From assembly GCF_030813515.1 (NCBI RefSeq), contig NZ_JAUSUK010000001.1, positions 682,001-746,000 on the forward strand: 64,000 bases of DNA. Reading direction: 5' to 3'. The first letter of the stretch is position 1, and each line of letters begins with the position of its first letter. The notes beneath the pieces were generated by a model, which was given only the letters and a program-made list of their open reading frames with translations, made no database searches and was not told the DNA's origin. The translations under genes and the position numbers were made by a program. Shown here piece after piece: positions 43,633-52,981 of this stretch. Source of the DNA: Rhodopseudomonas julia (lineage in GTDB: Bacteria > Pseudomonadota > Alphaproteobacteria > Rhizobiales > Afifellaceae).

Positions 43633-44484
43633 TCAGTGAGAGATCCCGGCGCGCGCCGCGCGCTCCTCTTCGACCCGGCGCAGAACGGCAAGCAATTTGT
43701 CCTGCAGTCCCGGATTGGCGGCAGCAAGCGTTCCATGCCGCAGCTCCGCCCGGTTGTAGACGGGCGGCCGCCCGTCCAACGCGGTCAGCCGGCCACCGGC
43801 TTCGTGCACCAAAAGATCACACGCCGCAAGATCCCAGTCATGCGCCCGGGGGCGCGCGAAGGCCGCATCGAAAGATGCATCGGCAACGCTGGCAAAGCGC
43901 CAGGCGAGCGATGGCAAATAGCGTGAGGGCCTTACAGAATGCTCGCGCCAGAGCTCGCTTTTGAACCAAGAGTTCGGGCCGGCAATGGCACAGTCGTTCA
44001 AACTGTGACGGCTCGCCACCGTGATTTTTTCACCGGCCTCGCTCGCGCCCTCGCCAAGCGTCGCCGTCATCAGGCGATCGAGGGCGGGGGCGAAAAGCAC
44101 CGCCGCACTTGGGCGGCCATCGCGCACGACGGCGATCGAAATGCACCAATGCGGGTCGCCGGCGAGGAAGCCGCGTGTTCCGTCGATCGGATCGACCACG
44201 AAGACGCTGCGACATTCAAGACGGCGCGGATTGTCTGCAGTCTCTTCCGATAGCCAGCCATATTCAGGTCGGGCGGCCAGAAGCGTCTCGCGCAAAAAGG
44301 CGTCCACCTCCATGTCGGCCACGCAGACCGGCGAACCGCCGGCCTTGCTCCAATTCTCCGGATCGTGCCGGAAATGGCGCATCGCAAGCGTGCCGGCACG
44401 GCGCGCGGCTTCTGCCACAAGCACCCGATCGGCGCGGTTGCGCTCCGTCTCGTCGACGGAAATTTGAGTGTCAGACTGATCCAT
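43633..44484 (-). CDS. cysQ: 3'(2'),5'-bisphosphate nucleotidase (CysQ)
   Basis: 283 residues of the inositol monophosphatase superfamily. The metal-binding motifs are DPIDGTRGFLAGDP and the earlier WLSEETAD glutamates, with the C-terminal AHDWDLAACDLLVHEAGG. CysQ removes the 3'-phosphate of PAP, a by-product of sulfate assimilation and sulfotransfer. The ATG at 44484 (MDQSDTQ) is preferred over one 12 codons upstream. It heads the DUF4170-msbA-acyltransferase-waaA-lpxK series. Inositol phosphatase activity is an alternative. Confidence 0.88.
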   Translation of the reverse strand: MDQSDTQISVDETERNRADRVLVAEAARRAGTLAMRHFRHDPENWSKAGGSPVCVADMEVDAFLRETLLAARPEYGWLSEETADNPRRLECRSVFVVDPIDGTRGFLAGDPHWCISIAVVRDGRPSAAVLFAPALDRLMTATLGEGASEAGEKITVASRHSLNDCAIAGPNSWFKSELWREHSVRPSRYLPSLAWRFASVADASFDAAFARPRAHDWDLAACDLLVHEAGGRLTALDGRPPVYNRAELRHGTLAAANPGLQDKLLAVLRRVEEERAARAGISH

Positions 44485-44662
44485 CGCACTGCCATATCGT
44501 GCGCCATCGCCAAAGCGCAATGTTCAGAGTTCGCTTACCCTCAAAGACAGAGACGCAGTCTTAACCACGCCCCTTAAGCAATCCGCAGATGCGAGGCGCG
44601 ATCCTCTCGGCTATCAAATCGGCAAAAGCCGAGGAAAGAGCCAAACAGGCCGGGCAAAAAAC

Positions 44663-45190
44663 ATGCGTCAAACAGAACAGAAACTGGTCGGAGACGAAAA
44701 TGCGGGTGGCCCGGTGCGGCGGCCTGCCGTCTTCGAGACCTTTGGATGGTATGCGGCGACGACGGCTGAAGGGGGACGCGCAGTGGCGCTATTCGCCAGC
44801 GAACGCGTCGTCATCGAGCGCACTGTCGCTGGCATGCGGTGTCTCCTCGACGTCGCCCACAGCGCCTTCAAAGGCGTTCGGCTCGTGCGGGAAGTCGGGG
44901 GCTATTGCGTCGTCGTGGAGCATGATGAGCCGGGGCTGACGCTCACCCTCGCACAGACCTTACCGCTCGACGAGGCACAGGCCTTCCGGGACGCCTTGAG
45001 CGCCCATCTGAAGAACGGCTTTGCCGGCGACATTCATGTCTCGAAGCGCTTCGAGGGAAGGCGATCGAAGCTGTGCAGCCGGCGTCGGCTGCGCAATACC
45101 AAACGGCCACGCTTTCTGGCGCGCCGCAGGATCGGCGGGGTGGGCGAACAAGAGCCGATCGAGGGCCACGAACTGATCGCGCGCAGCTGA
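44663..45190 (+). CDS. DUF6101-like protein with basic C-terminus
   Basis: 175 residues. A probable structured core (about 24-128) contains FETFGWYAATTAEGGRAV, ERVVIERTVAGMRCLLDVAHSAFKGV and LAQTLPLDEAQAFRDALS, which resembles the DUF6101 family of Rhizobiales. A highly basic tail follows (EGRRSKLCSRRRLRN then RPRFLARRRIGG), which could bind nucleic acid or membrane. No signal peptide. The start codon has only a weak ribosome site. It converges on ubiA, a neighbourhood I recall for this family but cannot verify here. Function unknown. Confidence 0.6.
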   Translation: MRQTEQKLVGDENAGGPVRRPAVFETFGWYAATTAEGGRAVALFASERVVIERTVAGMRCLLDVAHSAFKGVRLVREVGGYCVVVEHDEPGLTLTLAQTLPLDEAQAFRDALSAHLKNGFAGDIHVSKRFEGRRSKLCSRRRLRNTKRPRFLARRRIGGVGEQEPIEGHELIARS

Positions 45191-45270
45191 TCGCACTCAG
45201 CTGGCCCTTCGAACGCCAGCAGTGTCTCAAACAATCCGCGCCCGGCCTTTGCCGGGCATCGCGGGAAATG

Positions 45271-46221
45271 TCAGCCGAAAATGGCTTTAAACAGCGCGTC
45301 CAGGCAGAAGCCTGCGAAGATGATGGCCCCTGCGTCCCGGTTTGAGCGGAAGCGCAGAAGGCAATTGTCGGCAACCTCGGTGTCGAGCGTCGCCACCTGC
45401 CAGGCAAAATGCGCGGCAACGCCCAAGAGCCCGAGATAGGCGAAGTAGCCGCCGCCGGCGAGCATCACCGCCCCCAGAAGCAGGGCCATGGCGAGCCCGA
45501 AGAAACCGACGAGAGCCGGGCGCGTGCTGGCACCGAAAAACTGCGCCGTCGAGCCAATGCCGATCAAGGCGTCGTCTTCCTTGTCCTGATGCGCGTAGAT
45601 CGTATCGTAGGCGACGGTCCAGGAAATCGCGGCGGCATAAAGCAGCACCGGCGCCCAGCTGAGCGAGCCGAAGATCGCTGCCCAGCCGACGAGCGCGCCC
45701 CAGGAAAACGAGATGCCGAGCACGACCTGCGGCCAGTTCGTGACGCGCTTCATGAACGGATAGACCGCCACGAAGACGAGCGAGGCGAAGCCGAGGCCGA
45801 TGGTGAAGGCATTGAACTGAATGAGGACGAGAAGCCCCACCAGGCATTGCAGGAACAGGAACAGAAGCGCCCGTTTGAGGCTGACGGCCCCCGACGGGAT
45901 CGGACGAGCGCGCGTGCGCGCCACCTTGGCGTCGATGTCCTGGTCCACGAGATCGTTGTAGGTGCAGCCTGCCCCGCGCATGGCGACAGCGCCGATGAAG
46001 AACAGGATGAGCTGCCAGATCGGCGGGAAAGCGCGACCATCGGCAATCGATGCGAGCGCGGACGACCACCAGCACGGCCACAGAAGCAGCCACCAGCCGA
46101 TCGGACGGTCCCAGCGGGCCAGCCGCCCATAGGGCTTCAACCAGTCCGGAGCGAACCGATCGAGCCAATGGCGGGAGACGGAATCCGGGAGAGCTCCGCC
46201 CTGTGCGGCATTGTCTGTCAT
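45271..46221 (-). CDS. ubiA: 4-hydroxybenzoate octaprenyltransferase
   Basis: Attaches the polyprenyl chain to 4-hydroxybenzoate in ubiquinone synthesis, in the inner membrane. 316 residues, about 8-9 helices. The two aspartate-rich motifs that bind prenyl diphosphate and Mg are NDLVDQDIDAKV (near 110-121) and YDTIYAHQDKEDD (near 228-240). It diverges from purD across 117 bases that contain a short hairpin. Confidence 0.95.
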   Translation of the reverse strand: MTDNAAQGGALPDSVSRHWLDRFAPDWLKPYGRLARWDRPIGWWLLLWPCWWSSALASIADGRAFPPIWQLILFFIGAVAMRGAGCTYNDLVDQDIDAKVARTRARPIPSGAVSLKRALLFLFLQCLVGLLVLIQFNAFTIGLGFASLVFVAVYPFMKRVTNWPQVVLGISFSWGALVGWAAIFGSLSWAPVLLYAAAISWTVAYDTIYAHQDKEDDALIGIGSTAQFFGASTRPALVGFFGLAMALLLGAVMLAGGGYFAYLGLLGVAAHFAWQVATLDTEVADNCLLRFRSNRDAGAIIFAGFCLDALFKAIFG

Positions 46222-46255
46222 GACGTTTGCTCACCGAAAGTGGGAGAGAAGGTCA

Positions 46256-46275
46256 AGCCCCTTTAAGAAGGGGCT
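46256..46275. repeat. Hairpin in the ubiA-purD divergent region
   Basis: AGCCCCTT and AAGGGGCT form a perfect 8-base-pair stem with a TAAG loop, 34 bases from the ubiA start and 63 bases from the purD start. It lacks a T-run, so an operator or transcript leader hairpin is likelier than a terminator. Confidence 0.4.
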
Positions 46276-46338
46276 GCTGCGGCTTATCACCCCGACCTAT
46301 AAGGCGCGAGGGGTTAAGCGCTTCAGGAGGCTTGAAAC

Positions 46339-47598
46339 GTGCGGGTTTTGTTGATCGGAGGAGGCGGCCGCGAGCATGCGCTCGCAGGAGCGCTGGCGGC
46401 GTCGCCGCGCTTGAGCAAGCTGTTTGCGGCGCCTGGAAATGCCGGCATCGAGAATGTCGCGGAATGCATCCCACTTGATTCTTCAGACAACCGCGCCGTC
46501 GTCGATTTCTGCCGCAAGGAAGCGATCGACCTCGTCGTGGTCGGTCCGGAGGGCCCGCTCGTCGCGGGCCTCGTCGACCGGCTCAAGGAGGCGAAGATCC
46601 GCGCCTTCGGGCCGAGTGCGGCGGCGGCGCAGCTTGAAGGCTCGAAGGTGTTCACCAAGGTCTTGTGTGCGGAGGAGAATATCCCGACCGCCGGCTATGA
46701 AGCCTTCAGCGACCGCAAGAGCGCGCTCGCCTATGTGGAAAAGCACGCCATGCCTGTGGTGGTCAAAGCCGACGGCCTGGCCGCCGGCAAGGGCGTCACC
46801 ATCGCCATGACGCTGGACGACGCACGCAAGGCGGTGGAAGGCATCTTTCTGGAGGACGGCGCCCAGGTCGTCATCGAAGAGCATCTCGTCGGCGAAGAGG
46901 CGAGCTTCTTCGTCTTGTGCGACGGAAAGACGGCGCGGCCTTTGACGACGGCACAGGATTTCAAGCGCGCCTATGACGGCGATGAAGGGCCCAATACCGG
47001 CGGGATGGGCGCCTATTCGCCCGCGCCCGTGATGGATGTCGGCACCCAGGCGCGGACGATGCGCGAGATCATCGAGCCGACGCTTGCGGCGATGGCGAAG
47101 CGGGGCATGCCCTTTTGCGGCATCCTCTATGCCGGGCTCATGATCACCGCCGACGGCCCGAAGCTCATTGAATACAATGTCCGCTTCGGCGATCCGGAAT
47201 GCCAGGTTCTGATGATGCGGCTTGAAAGCGACCTTCTGGCGCTTCTCGATGCGGCAGTCGCCGGCACGCTCGACCGCACCTCCATCGCCTGGCGCAAGGA
47301 GCATGCACTCACCGTCGTCATGGCCGCCAAGGGCTATCCTGGTCCTTACGAAAAAGGCAGCACCATCAAGGGGCTAGAGGAAGCCGCGGCGGTCGAAGGC
47401 GCCACCGTTTTTCACGCAGGCACACGCCGCGTCGATGGCGACATTCTTGCCGCCGGCGGGCGCGTCCTCAATGTCGGCGCAATTGGGGCCGATCTCACAC
47501 AGGCGCGCAAGCGGGCCTATGAGGCCGTCGGCCGCATCGACTGGCCCGAAGGCTTCTGCCGTTCGGACATCGGAGAGGCGGCAAGCCGTCGGGGCTGA
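46339..47598 (+). CDS. purD: Phosphoribosylamine-glycine ligase
   Basis: Second step of purine synthesis: couples phosphoribosylamine and glycine with ATP. 419 residues, ATP-grasp fold with N-terminal [17 protein letters not shown]-binding [16 protein letters not shown] and C-terminal region [17 protein letters not shown]. The GTG start is preceded by AGGAGG at ideal distance, which outweighs the lack of an ATG. It stands alone, diverging from ubiA. Confidence 0.97.
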   Translation: MRVLLIGGGGREHALAGALAASPRLSKLFAAPGNAGIENVAECIPLDSSDNRAVVDFCRKEAIDLVVVGPEGPLVAGLVDRLKEAKIRAFGPSAAAAQLEGSKVFTKVLCAEENIPTAGYEAFSDRKSALAYVEKHAMPVVVKADGLAAGKGVTIAMTLDDARKAVEGIFLEDGAQVVIEEHLVGEEASFFVLCDGKTARPLTTAQDFKRAYDGDEGPNTGGMGAYSPAPVMDVGTQARTMREIIEPTLAAMAKRGMPFCGILYAGLMITADGPKLIEYNVRFGDPECQVLMMRLESDLLALLDAAVAGTLDRTSIAWRKEHALTVVMAAKGYPGPYEKGSTIKGLEEAAAVEGATVFHAGTRRVDGDILAAGGRVLNVGAIGADLTQARKRAYEAVGRIDWPEGFCRSDIGEAASRRG

Positions 47599-47823
47599 AC
47601 GCGCTTTCAGGTGCTCTTCAGGCGCGCCAAAGAACAAGACGTCATGATGGCTTTGCCGGCCGCGGCACCAAAACAGGTGTCGCGCGTTGGTTGTAAAACC
47701 TTCATGCAGCGCCTCTACGGTTCATGGGGGCGATAACTTCCTCACGAACCGTTTGAGCGGACAAGACCGGGAGGAGAGGCAGGCGGGAGGCCGATGCGGG
47801 CGAGGAAGCCCGGGAGCTAAAGG

Positions 47824-48720
47824 ATGAGCTTGAATCACGATATCGGTCTGGCGCTTGGCGGAGGCGGCGCCCGCGGCATGGCGCATATTCTCGTCTGCGA
47901 AGTCTTCGACGAGCTCGGCCTGAAGCCGGCCCTGATCGCAGGAACCTCGATCGGCGCCATCATCGGCGCGGGTTATGCGAGCGGCCTTTCCGGTCGGGAG
48001 ATGCGCGAGCGCGCCATCGAATTCTTCGGCCAGAGACGAGAGCTTTATTCTCGTCTGTGGCAGACGCGTCCGATCGGTTTCGGCGACATCCTACGCGGCC
48101 GCCTCTTGCAGGCGCAATTCGATACGCTGCGGGTGCTGGAGAACTTCGTGCCCGGCATCGAAGTGGTGCCGGAAACCTTCGAAGAGCTGAAAATCCCGCT
48201 CAAGGTCGTCTCCTGCGACTTCTACGGCTGGTGCGAGACCGTGATGGAGACGGGCGAACTCCGGCCCGCCATCGCCGCCTCGATCGCCATACCCTCCGTC
48301 TTCAAGCCCGTGTCGATCAACGGGCGCATCCAGATCGACGGCGGGGCGGTCAATCCGCTGCCCATCGATTTGTGCCTCGACAAATCGCTGATCGTCGCCT
48401 CCGACGTGGCCGGCGGTCCGAACGGGGACCCGGACAAGGTGCCGGGGCTGCTTGAGACGATCATCGGCGCCGCCCAGATCTCCATGCAGGCGGTGCAGGC
48501 GGAAAAACTGAAGCGGCGGCGGCCGGACATCCTGTTCAGGCCGGAAATCAACGGCTTCTTCATCCTGGACTTCATGAAGAGCGAGCAGATCATCTCGCTC
48601 AACGAGCCGCTCAAGGACGATTTGAAGCGGCGTCTCGAACACATCATCGATTCGCCCTTCGAGCGCAGCGATGCGCCTGCCGCCTCACAGATCCAGGCGG
48701 AGATCGGCCTCGCCCATTAG
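47824..48720 (+). CDS. Patatin-like phospholipase family protein
   Basis: 298 residues, patatin/RssA-type. The oxyanion loop is LGGGGARGMAH near residues 10-20, the nucleophile elbow GTSIGAI contains the catalytic Ser near residue 42, and the dyad Asp is in QIDGGAVNP near residue 176. There is no signal peptide. The C-terminal third is typical of the bacterial RssA branch. Probable cytosolic lipid or ester hydrolase. It starts 226 bases after purD behind GGGAGCTAAAGG and converges on tadA with 9 bases between stops. Confidence 0.92.
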   Translation: MSLNHDIGLALGGGGARGMAHILVCEVFDELGLKPALIAGTSIGAIIGAGYASGLSGREMRERAIEFFGQRRELYSRLWQTRPIGFGDILRGRLLQAQFDTLRVLENFVPGIEVVPETFEELKIPLKVVSCDFYGWCETVMETGELRPAIAASIAIPSVFKPVSINGRIQIDGGAVNPLPIDLCLDKSLIVASDVAGGPNGDPDKVPGLLETIIGAAQISMQAVQAEKLKRRRPDILFRPEINGFFILDFMKSEQIISLNEPLKDDLKRRLEHIIDSPFERSDAPAASQIQAEIGLAH

Positions 48721-48729
48721 CAGCGCCGG

Positions 48730-49185
48730 TTAAGCCCCCCGCCGCTCCCTGAAAAAGCCGCGCAGAAGCTCGGAGGCGGCGCCTTCCGCGATGCCCGAAT
48801 AGACCTCGGGGGCGTGATGGCAGGTCGGGGCGGAAAAAAATCGCACACCGTTGTCGACCGCACCGCCCTTCACATCCTCTGCGGCATAATAGAGCCGGCG
48901 AATGCGCGCGAAGCTGATCGCCGCCGCACACATCGTGCAGGGCTCGAGCGTCACATAGAGATCGCAGCCAGTGAGCCTTTCTGAGGCCAGCTTCGCAGCA
49001 CCGGCCCGAAGAACGAGCATTTCCGCATGGGCACTCGGGTCATGGTCGGCGAGCGTGCGGTTGCCGGCACGCGCGATGATCTCGCCGTTTCGAACCAGCA
49101 CCGCACCAACCGGCACCTCGCCACGTGCGGCGGCCGCTTCTGCCTCTGCGAGCGCTTCTGTCATAAAGGGGCTTCGTCTCATCTC
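48730..49185 (-). CDS. tadA: tRNA-specific adenosine deaminase
   Basis: Converts A34 of tRNA-Arg(ACG) to inosine. About 151 residues with the zinc motifs SAHAEML (His and catalytic Glu) and EPCTMCAAAI (two Cys). The start is either the ATG at 49185 or one seven codons further in at 49164; either gives a normal length. It diverges from the pseudouridine synthase gene with 34 bases between starts, so their promoters overlap. Longer in-frame starts upstream would run through that gene and are rejected. Confidence 0.93.
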   Translation of the reverse strand, partial: EMRRSPFMTEALAEAEAAAARGEVPVGAVLVRNGEIIARAGNRTLADHDPSAHAEMLVLRAGAAKLASERLTGCDLYVTLEPCTMCAAAISFARIRRLYYAAEDVKGGAVDNGVRFFSAPTCHHAPEVYSGIAEGAASELLRGFFRERRGA

Positions 49186-49219
49186 GCTTGGTCGCGACGC
49201 CTCTGCTAGAGCTTGCCGC

Positions 49220-50461
49220 ATGAGTGGGCAGAAAACCTCAGAAGCGCAAGACGGGCCGGACAAGGGCGAGCGCATCGCGAAAGTGATGGCGCGCGCCGGG
49301 CTATGCTCGCGCCGCGAAGCAGAAAGCTGGATTGCGGCAGGCCGCGTCAGCATCAACGGCCGCGTCTTGACGACGCCAGCCATCACCGTCACCGAGCGCG
49401 ACAAGATCGTCGTCGACGGCCAGCCGCTGCAGGCGCGCGAGAGAAGCCGTCTTTTTCTCTATCACAAGCCGAAAGGCCTCGTGTGCACGCAGCGCGATCC
49501 GGAAGGACGGCCGACGGTCTTCGCCGCCCTACCGCCCGATTTGCCGCGGGTGATGAGCATCGGCCGGCTCGACATCAACACCGAAGGCCTGCTTCTCCTC
49601 ACCAATGACGGTGGGCTGGCCCGTGTGCTGGAGCTCCCTTCGACCGGCTGGCTGAGGCGCTACCGGGTGCGTGCGCATGGCCGCATCGACCAGGAGACGC
49701 TCGACCGCCTGAAGCGCGGCATTGCCGTCGGCGGCATGCTCTACGGGCCGATCGACGCCGTCTTGGAGCGACAGCAGGGCGACAATGTCTGGCTTCTCCT
49801 CGGGCTTCGCGAAGGCAAGAACCGCGAGGTGAAGCGGGTGCTTGAGCATCTCGGCCTCGTCGTGAACCGGCTCATCCGCGTTTCCTACGGACCGTTCCAG
49901 CTCGGCGATCTGCCGGTCGGCACCGTCAAGGAGGTGCCGGGGCGGACGTTGCGCGACCAGCTCGGCGAGCGTCTGGCTGAGACCTCCGGAGCGGATTTCA
50001 CCGCCCCTCCCCGCCCAACAAGCCCGTCAAGCGACAAGCCTCAACCCGCAGCCAAGGGGGGAGCGAAACCGGGCCGCAAGGGTGGCGGGGGCAATATCGG
50101 TCGGGGCACCAGGCTTTCGCCGGACACAGATCAGGCTTCCCGGAAAGGCACGGCCAAGACCGGCAGGGGAACGAAGGAGACCGAGACGCGGTCTCCGCGA
50201 TCCGGCGCAAAAACCTCGAATCCCGCCCGGCAGGCCACCTCGGGCGAGCGTGCCGTCACCGGCCGCAGCGACAAGAAAAGCCGTGACAGGAAAAGCGACG
50301 ACAAGAGAGCCGGAGAGCACACGTCCGGCAAGGGCCGGCCCAATAACGCCAAGCCTGGCAACGCAAGGCCCGGCAATGTGAGGCCCGGTCACACAGGGTC
50401 TGGCGACGCTAAGACCGACGACAGGAAGGGCGGCCATGCGCATCGTCGGCGGAAGCCTTAA
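49220..50461 (+). CDS. rluB: RluB/RsuA-family pseudouridine synthase with long disordered tail
   Basis: 413 residues. Residues about 10-65 are an S4 RNA-binding domain (IAKVMARAGLCSRREAESWIAAG), residues about 75-245 the RsuA-type catalytic domain with the Asp in GRLDINTEGLLLLTNDG and KNREVKRVLEHLG. The last about 150 residues are low complexity, rich in Lys, Arg, Gly and Pro with PGN/PGH repeats near 385-400, as in other alphaproteobacterial RluB proteins, and should contact rRNA. RluB acts on U2605 of 23S rRNA; other RsuA-like targets cannot be excluded. Its last 26 bases overlap rsmD. Confidence 0.85.
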   Translation: MSGQKTSEAQDGPDKGERIAKVMARAGLCSRREAESWIAAGRVSINGRVLTTPAITVTERDKIVVDGQPLQARERSRLFLYHKPKGLVCTQRDPEGRPTVFAALPPDLPRVMSIGRLDINTEGLLLLTNDGGLARVLELPSTGWLRRYRVRAHGRIDQETLDRLKRGIAVGGMLYGPIDAVLERQQGDNVWLLLGLREGKNREVKRVLEHLGLVVNRLIRVSYGPFQLGDLPVGTVKEVPGRTLRDQLGERLAETSGADFTAPPRPTSPSSDKPQPAAKGGAKPGRKGGGGNIGRGTRLSPDTDQASRKGTAKTGRGTKETETRSPRSGAKTSNPARQATSGERAVTGRSDKKSRDRKSDDKRAGEHTSGKGRPNNAKPGNARPGNVRPGHTGSGDAKTDDRKGGHAHRRRKP

Positions 50462-51020
50462 GGGCCGGCCACTCGCAGCGCCGAAAACTCAGGCGGTGCG
50501 GCCGACGACGGATCGCCTGCGCGAGAGTCTGTTCTCCATTCTGGAGCATCGCCACGGCCTGCCGGCCAAGGGCAACCGCGTCCTCGACCTCTTCGCCGGC
50601 ACGGGGGCCCTCGGGCTTGAGGCGATTTCCCGCGGCGCCGGCTACGCGCTCTTCGTCGAACAGGGTGTGGAAGGCCGCAGCCTCATCCGCAAGAATATCG
50701 AGACTTTGGCGCTGACCGGCGCGACCCGCATCTTCCGCCGAGATGCGACGAGGCTCGGCGTCGTCGGCACGATGGCGCCCTTCGACCTCGTCTTCTGCGA
50801 CCCACCTTACGGTAAGGGGCTCGGCGAACAGGCGCTCGCCGCAGCCCTTGCGGGCGGCTGGCTGAAGCCCGATGCCCTCATCGTGCTTGAAGAGAGCGAC
50901 CGGGCGGAGATTTCTCTGCCGGAGGGTTTTGTGCTCGTCGACAAGCGCGAGAGCAGCGACACGCAGCTCATCTTCCTGCAGGCGGCCGACGCGCCGGCGA
51001 GCATTTCCACATCCGGCTGA
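50436..51020 (+). CDS. rsmD: 16S rRNA (guanine966-N2)-methyltransferase
   Basis: 194 residues. SAM motif DLFAGTGALGLEAISRGA near residue 49 and the catalytic loop FCDPPYGKGL are present, where E. coli RsmD has the same (D/N)PPY signature. The family N-terminus MRIVGGSLKGRPL begins inside the tail of the upstream pseudouridine synthase, with AGGAAGGGC as its ribosome site, so two rRNA-modification genes are translationally linked. It converges on mutL with 9 bases between stops. Confidence 0.94.
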   Translation: MRIVGGSLKGRPLAAPKTQAVRPTTDRLRESLFSILEHRHGLPAKGNRVLDLFAGTGALGLEAISRGAGYALFVEQGVEGRSLIRKNIETLALTGATRIFRRDATRLGVVGTMAPFDLVFCDPPYGKGLGEQALAAALAGGWLKPDALIVLEESDRAEISLPEGFVLVDKRESSDTQLIFLQAADAPASISTSG

Positions 51021-51029
51021 ACGGCGCTC

Positions 51030-52904
51030 TCAGCGCCGGCCGAACAGCCGCTCGATGTCGGAGAGCTTCAGAGCCACATAGGTTGGCCGGCCGTGGTTGC
51101 ACTGGCCGGAATTGGGCGTCTTTTCCATCTGGCGCAGAAGCGCATTCATCTCGTCGGGCTTCATCCGCCGGCCGGATCTGACCGAGCCGTGACACGCCAT
51201 GGTGGCGGCGACATGGTCGAGCTTTTCGCGCAGGCGCGTCGACGCATCGAATTCGGCCAGATCGTCGGCAATGTCGCGAACGAGCGACGCCGCATCGACC
51301 TCGCCCAGAAGCGCCGGCGTTTCGGTGACGGAGATCGCGCCCGGCCCGAACGGCTCCACGACCAGGCCGAGCTCTGCGAGCTCATCGGCGCGGGCGGCAA
51401 GCCGCTCCACATCCTCATGCGGCAGATCGACGATTTCGGGGATGAGAAGCATCTGCCGCGGGATCTGACGTCCGCCGAGCGCCTCCTTCAGGCGCTCGTA
51501 GACGATGCGCTCATGGGCGGCGTGTTGGTCGACGATGACGAGACCGTCTTCCGTCTGGGTAACGATGTAATTCTCGTGGATCTGCGCCCGTGCGGCTCCG
51601 AGCGGATAGGACACGGCCTCGCCTGTCTCGACCTGCCGGAATTCCGCGCTCGGGCGGTCATCGACGAAGGCCGCTTGTGTCCCTTCGCCAAAGCCCGAGG
51701 CGAAGGTCGCGGGCTGCTCGGCCTCCTGCATCGCGAAAGTCGGCGAAGCGGCCTCAGCCTCGCCTGTCGGATCCGGCGCCGCCCAGCCCTGCCATCCAGG
51801 TGCAGCGCTCGGCGCATAGCCGAAAGGACGTTGTGCGCCACCTCCCCCGCCTTGCGGTCGTGCCGCCGAACGGCGCAGCGCTTCGAGCGTCTCCACCCCA
51901 CCCGTCGAAGCGGCACGGAAGCCATGCTCGGCCAGGGCCTCGCGCACGGCGCGGATGATAAGGCCCCTCACGAGGCCGGAATCGCGGAAGCGCACCTCGG
52001 CCTTCGCGGGATGCACATTGACGTCGAGATCTTCGGGAGAAAGCTCCAGGAAGAGCGCCAGAACCGCATGCCGGTCGCGTGCGAGAACGTCGGCATAGGC
52101 GGCGCGGATCGCACCGGCGAGCAGCCGGTCGCGCAGAGAGCGGCCGTTGACGACGACGAATTGCGACAGGGAATTGGCGCGGTTGTAGGTCGGCAGGGCG
52201 ATGAAGCCCGACAGGCGCACACCCTCCTTCTCGGCCGCGACGGGGACGGCATTGTCGGCAAACTCCTCGCCCAGAATATCGGCAAGCCGCGGCAGCAGCG
52301 ATTTGCGCGGCGCCCAGTCGAGCGTCTTGCGGTCGCCGCCGGCAAGGGTGAAACGAATGTCGGGATGGGCGAGTGCGATACGGCGCAGTTGATCGGTGAC
52401 GGCCGAGGTCTCGGCGCGGTCGGAGCGCAGGAATTTCAGCCGCGCCGGCGTTGCGAAAAAGAGCTCGCGCACCTCAACCTGCGTGCCCCCGGCGCGGGCG
52501 GCCGGCACCGGCTCGGCCTTGCGGCCACCGTCGACGAGAATCGACCAGCCATGCTCCTCGCTCTTGTGCCGGCTTTCGAGCGAGAGCCTTGCCACGGAGC
52601 CGATCGAGGCGAGCGCTTCGCCGCGAAAGCCGAGCGAGGTAATATGGGCGAGGTCGTCGTCCGGCAGCTTCGACGTGCAATGGCGGTCGACGGCGGCAAC
52701 GAGATCGTCGCGGCACATCCCCTCGCCATCGTCGGTGACGCGGATGAGGCTCTTGCCGCCGGCGCTCGTCACCACCTCGACGGCCCGCGCACCGGCATCG
52801 ATGGCGTTTTCCACGAGCTCTTTGACGACGCTCGCGGGGCGCTCGATCACCTCACCGGCGGCGATGCGGTTGACGATATGCTCAGGAAGAGCGCGAACGG
52901 CCAA
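51030..52904 (-). CDS. mutL: DNA mismatch repair protein MutL
   Basis: 624 residues. N-terminal GHKL ATPase: ENAIDAGARAVEV, DDGEGM and GFRGEALASI. The C-terminal domain has the endonuclease motif DQHA-x2-E-x4-E (DQHAAHERIVYE), plus ACHGSVRSGR and the CNHGRPT end, so this is the nicking type of MutL expected in bacteria without MutH. The start is TTG (VRALPEHIVNRIAAGEV reads onward) with GGAAA upstream; no ATG is better placed. It reads toward rsmD. The lipoprotein gene lies 77 bases upstream on the same strand. Confidence 0.96.
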   Translation of the reverse strand: MAVRALPEHIVNRIAAGEVIERPASVVKELVENAIDAGARAVEVVTSAGGKSLIRVTDDGEGMCRDDLVAAVDRHCTSKLPDDDLAHITSLGFRGEALASIGSVARLSLESRHKSEEHGWSILVDGGRKAEPVPAARAGGTQVEVRELFFATPARLKFLRSDRAETSAVTDQLRRIALAHPDIRFTLAGGDRKTLDWAPRKSLLPRLADILGEEFADNAVPVAAEKEGVRLSGFIALPTYNRANSLSQFVVVNGRSLRDRLLAGAIRAAYADVLARDRHAVLALFLELSPEDLDVNVHPAKAEVRFRDSGLVRGLIIRAVREALAEHGFRAASTGGVETLEALRRSAARPQGGGGGAQRPFGYAPSAAPGWQGWAAPDPTGEAEAASPTFAMQEAEQPATFASGFGEGTQAAFVDDRPSAEFRQVETGEAVSYPLGAARAQIHENYIVTQTEDGLVIVDQHAAHERIVYERLKEALGGRQIPRQMLLIPEIVDLPHEDVERLAARADELAELGLVVEPFGPGAISVTETPALLGEVDAASLVRDIADDLAEFDASTRLREKLDHVAATMACHGSVRSGRRMKPDEMNALLRQMEKTPNSGQCNHGRPTYVALKLSDIERLFGRR

Positions 52905-52981
52905 GATCTGTTTCCGCTTTCGAATCCAAAGCGAGTCTGACGGAGGCCGTCCGGCTTGAAAAGGCTAAAGCCGAATTGGCG

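Noticed and set aside
47599-47823. Possible gene or RNA in the purD-patatin gap
   Set aside because: No open frame with a ribosome site, no strong hairpin and no tRNA-like fold is visible.
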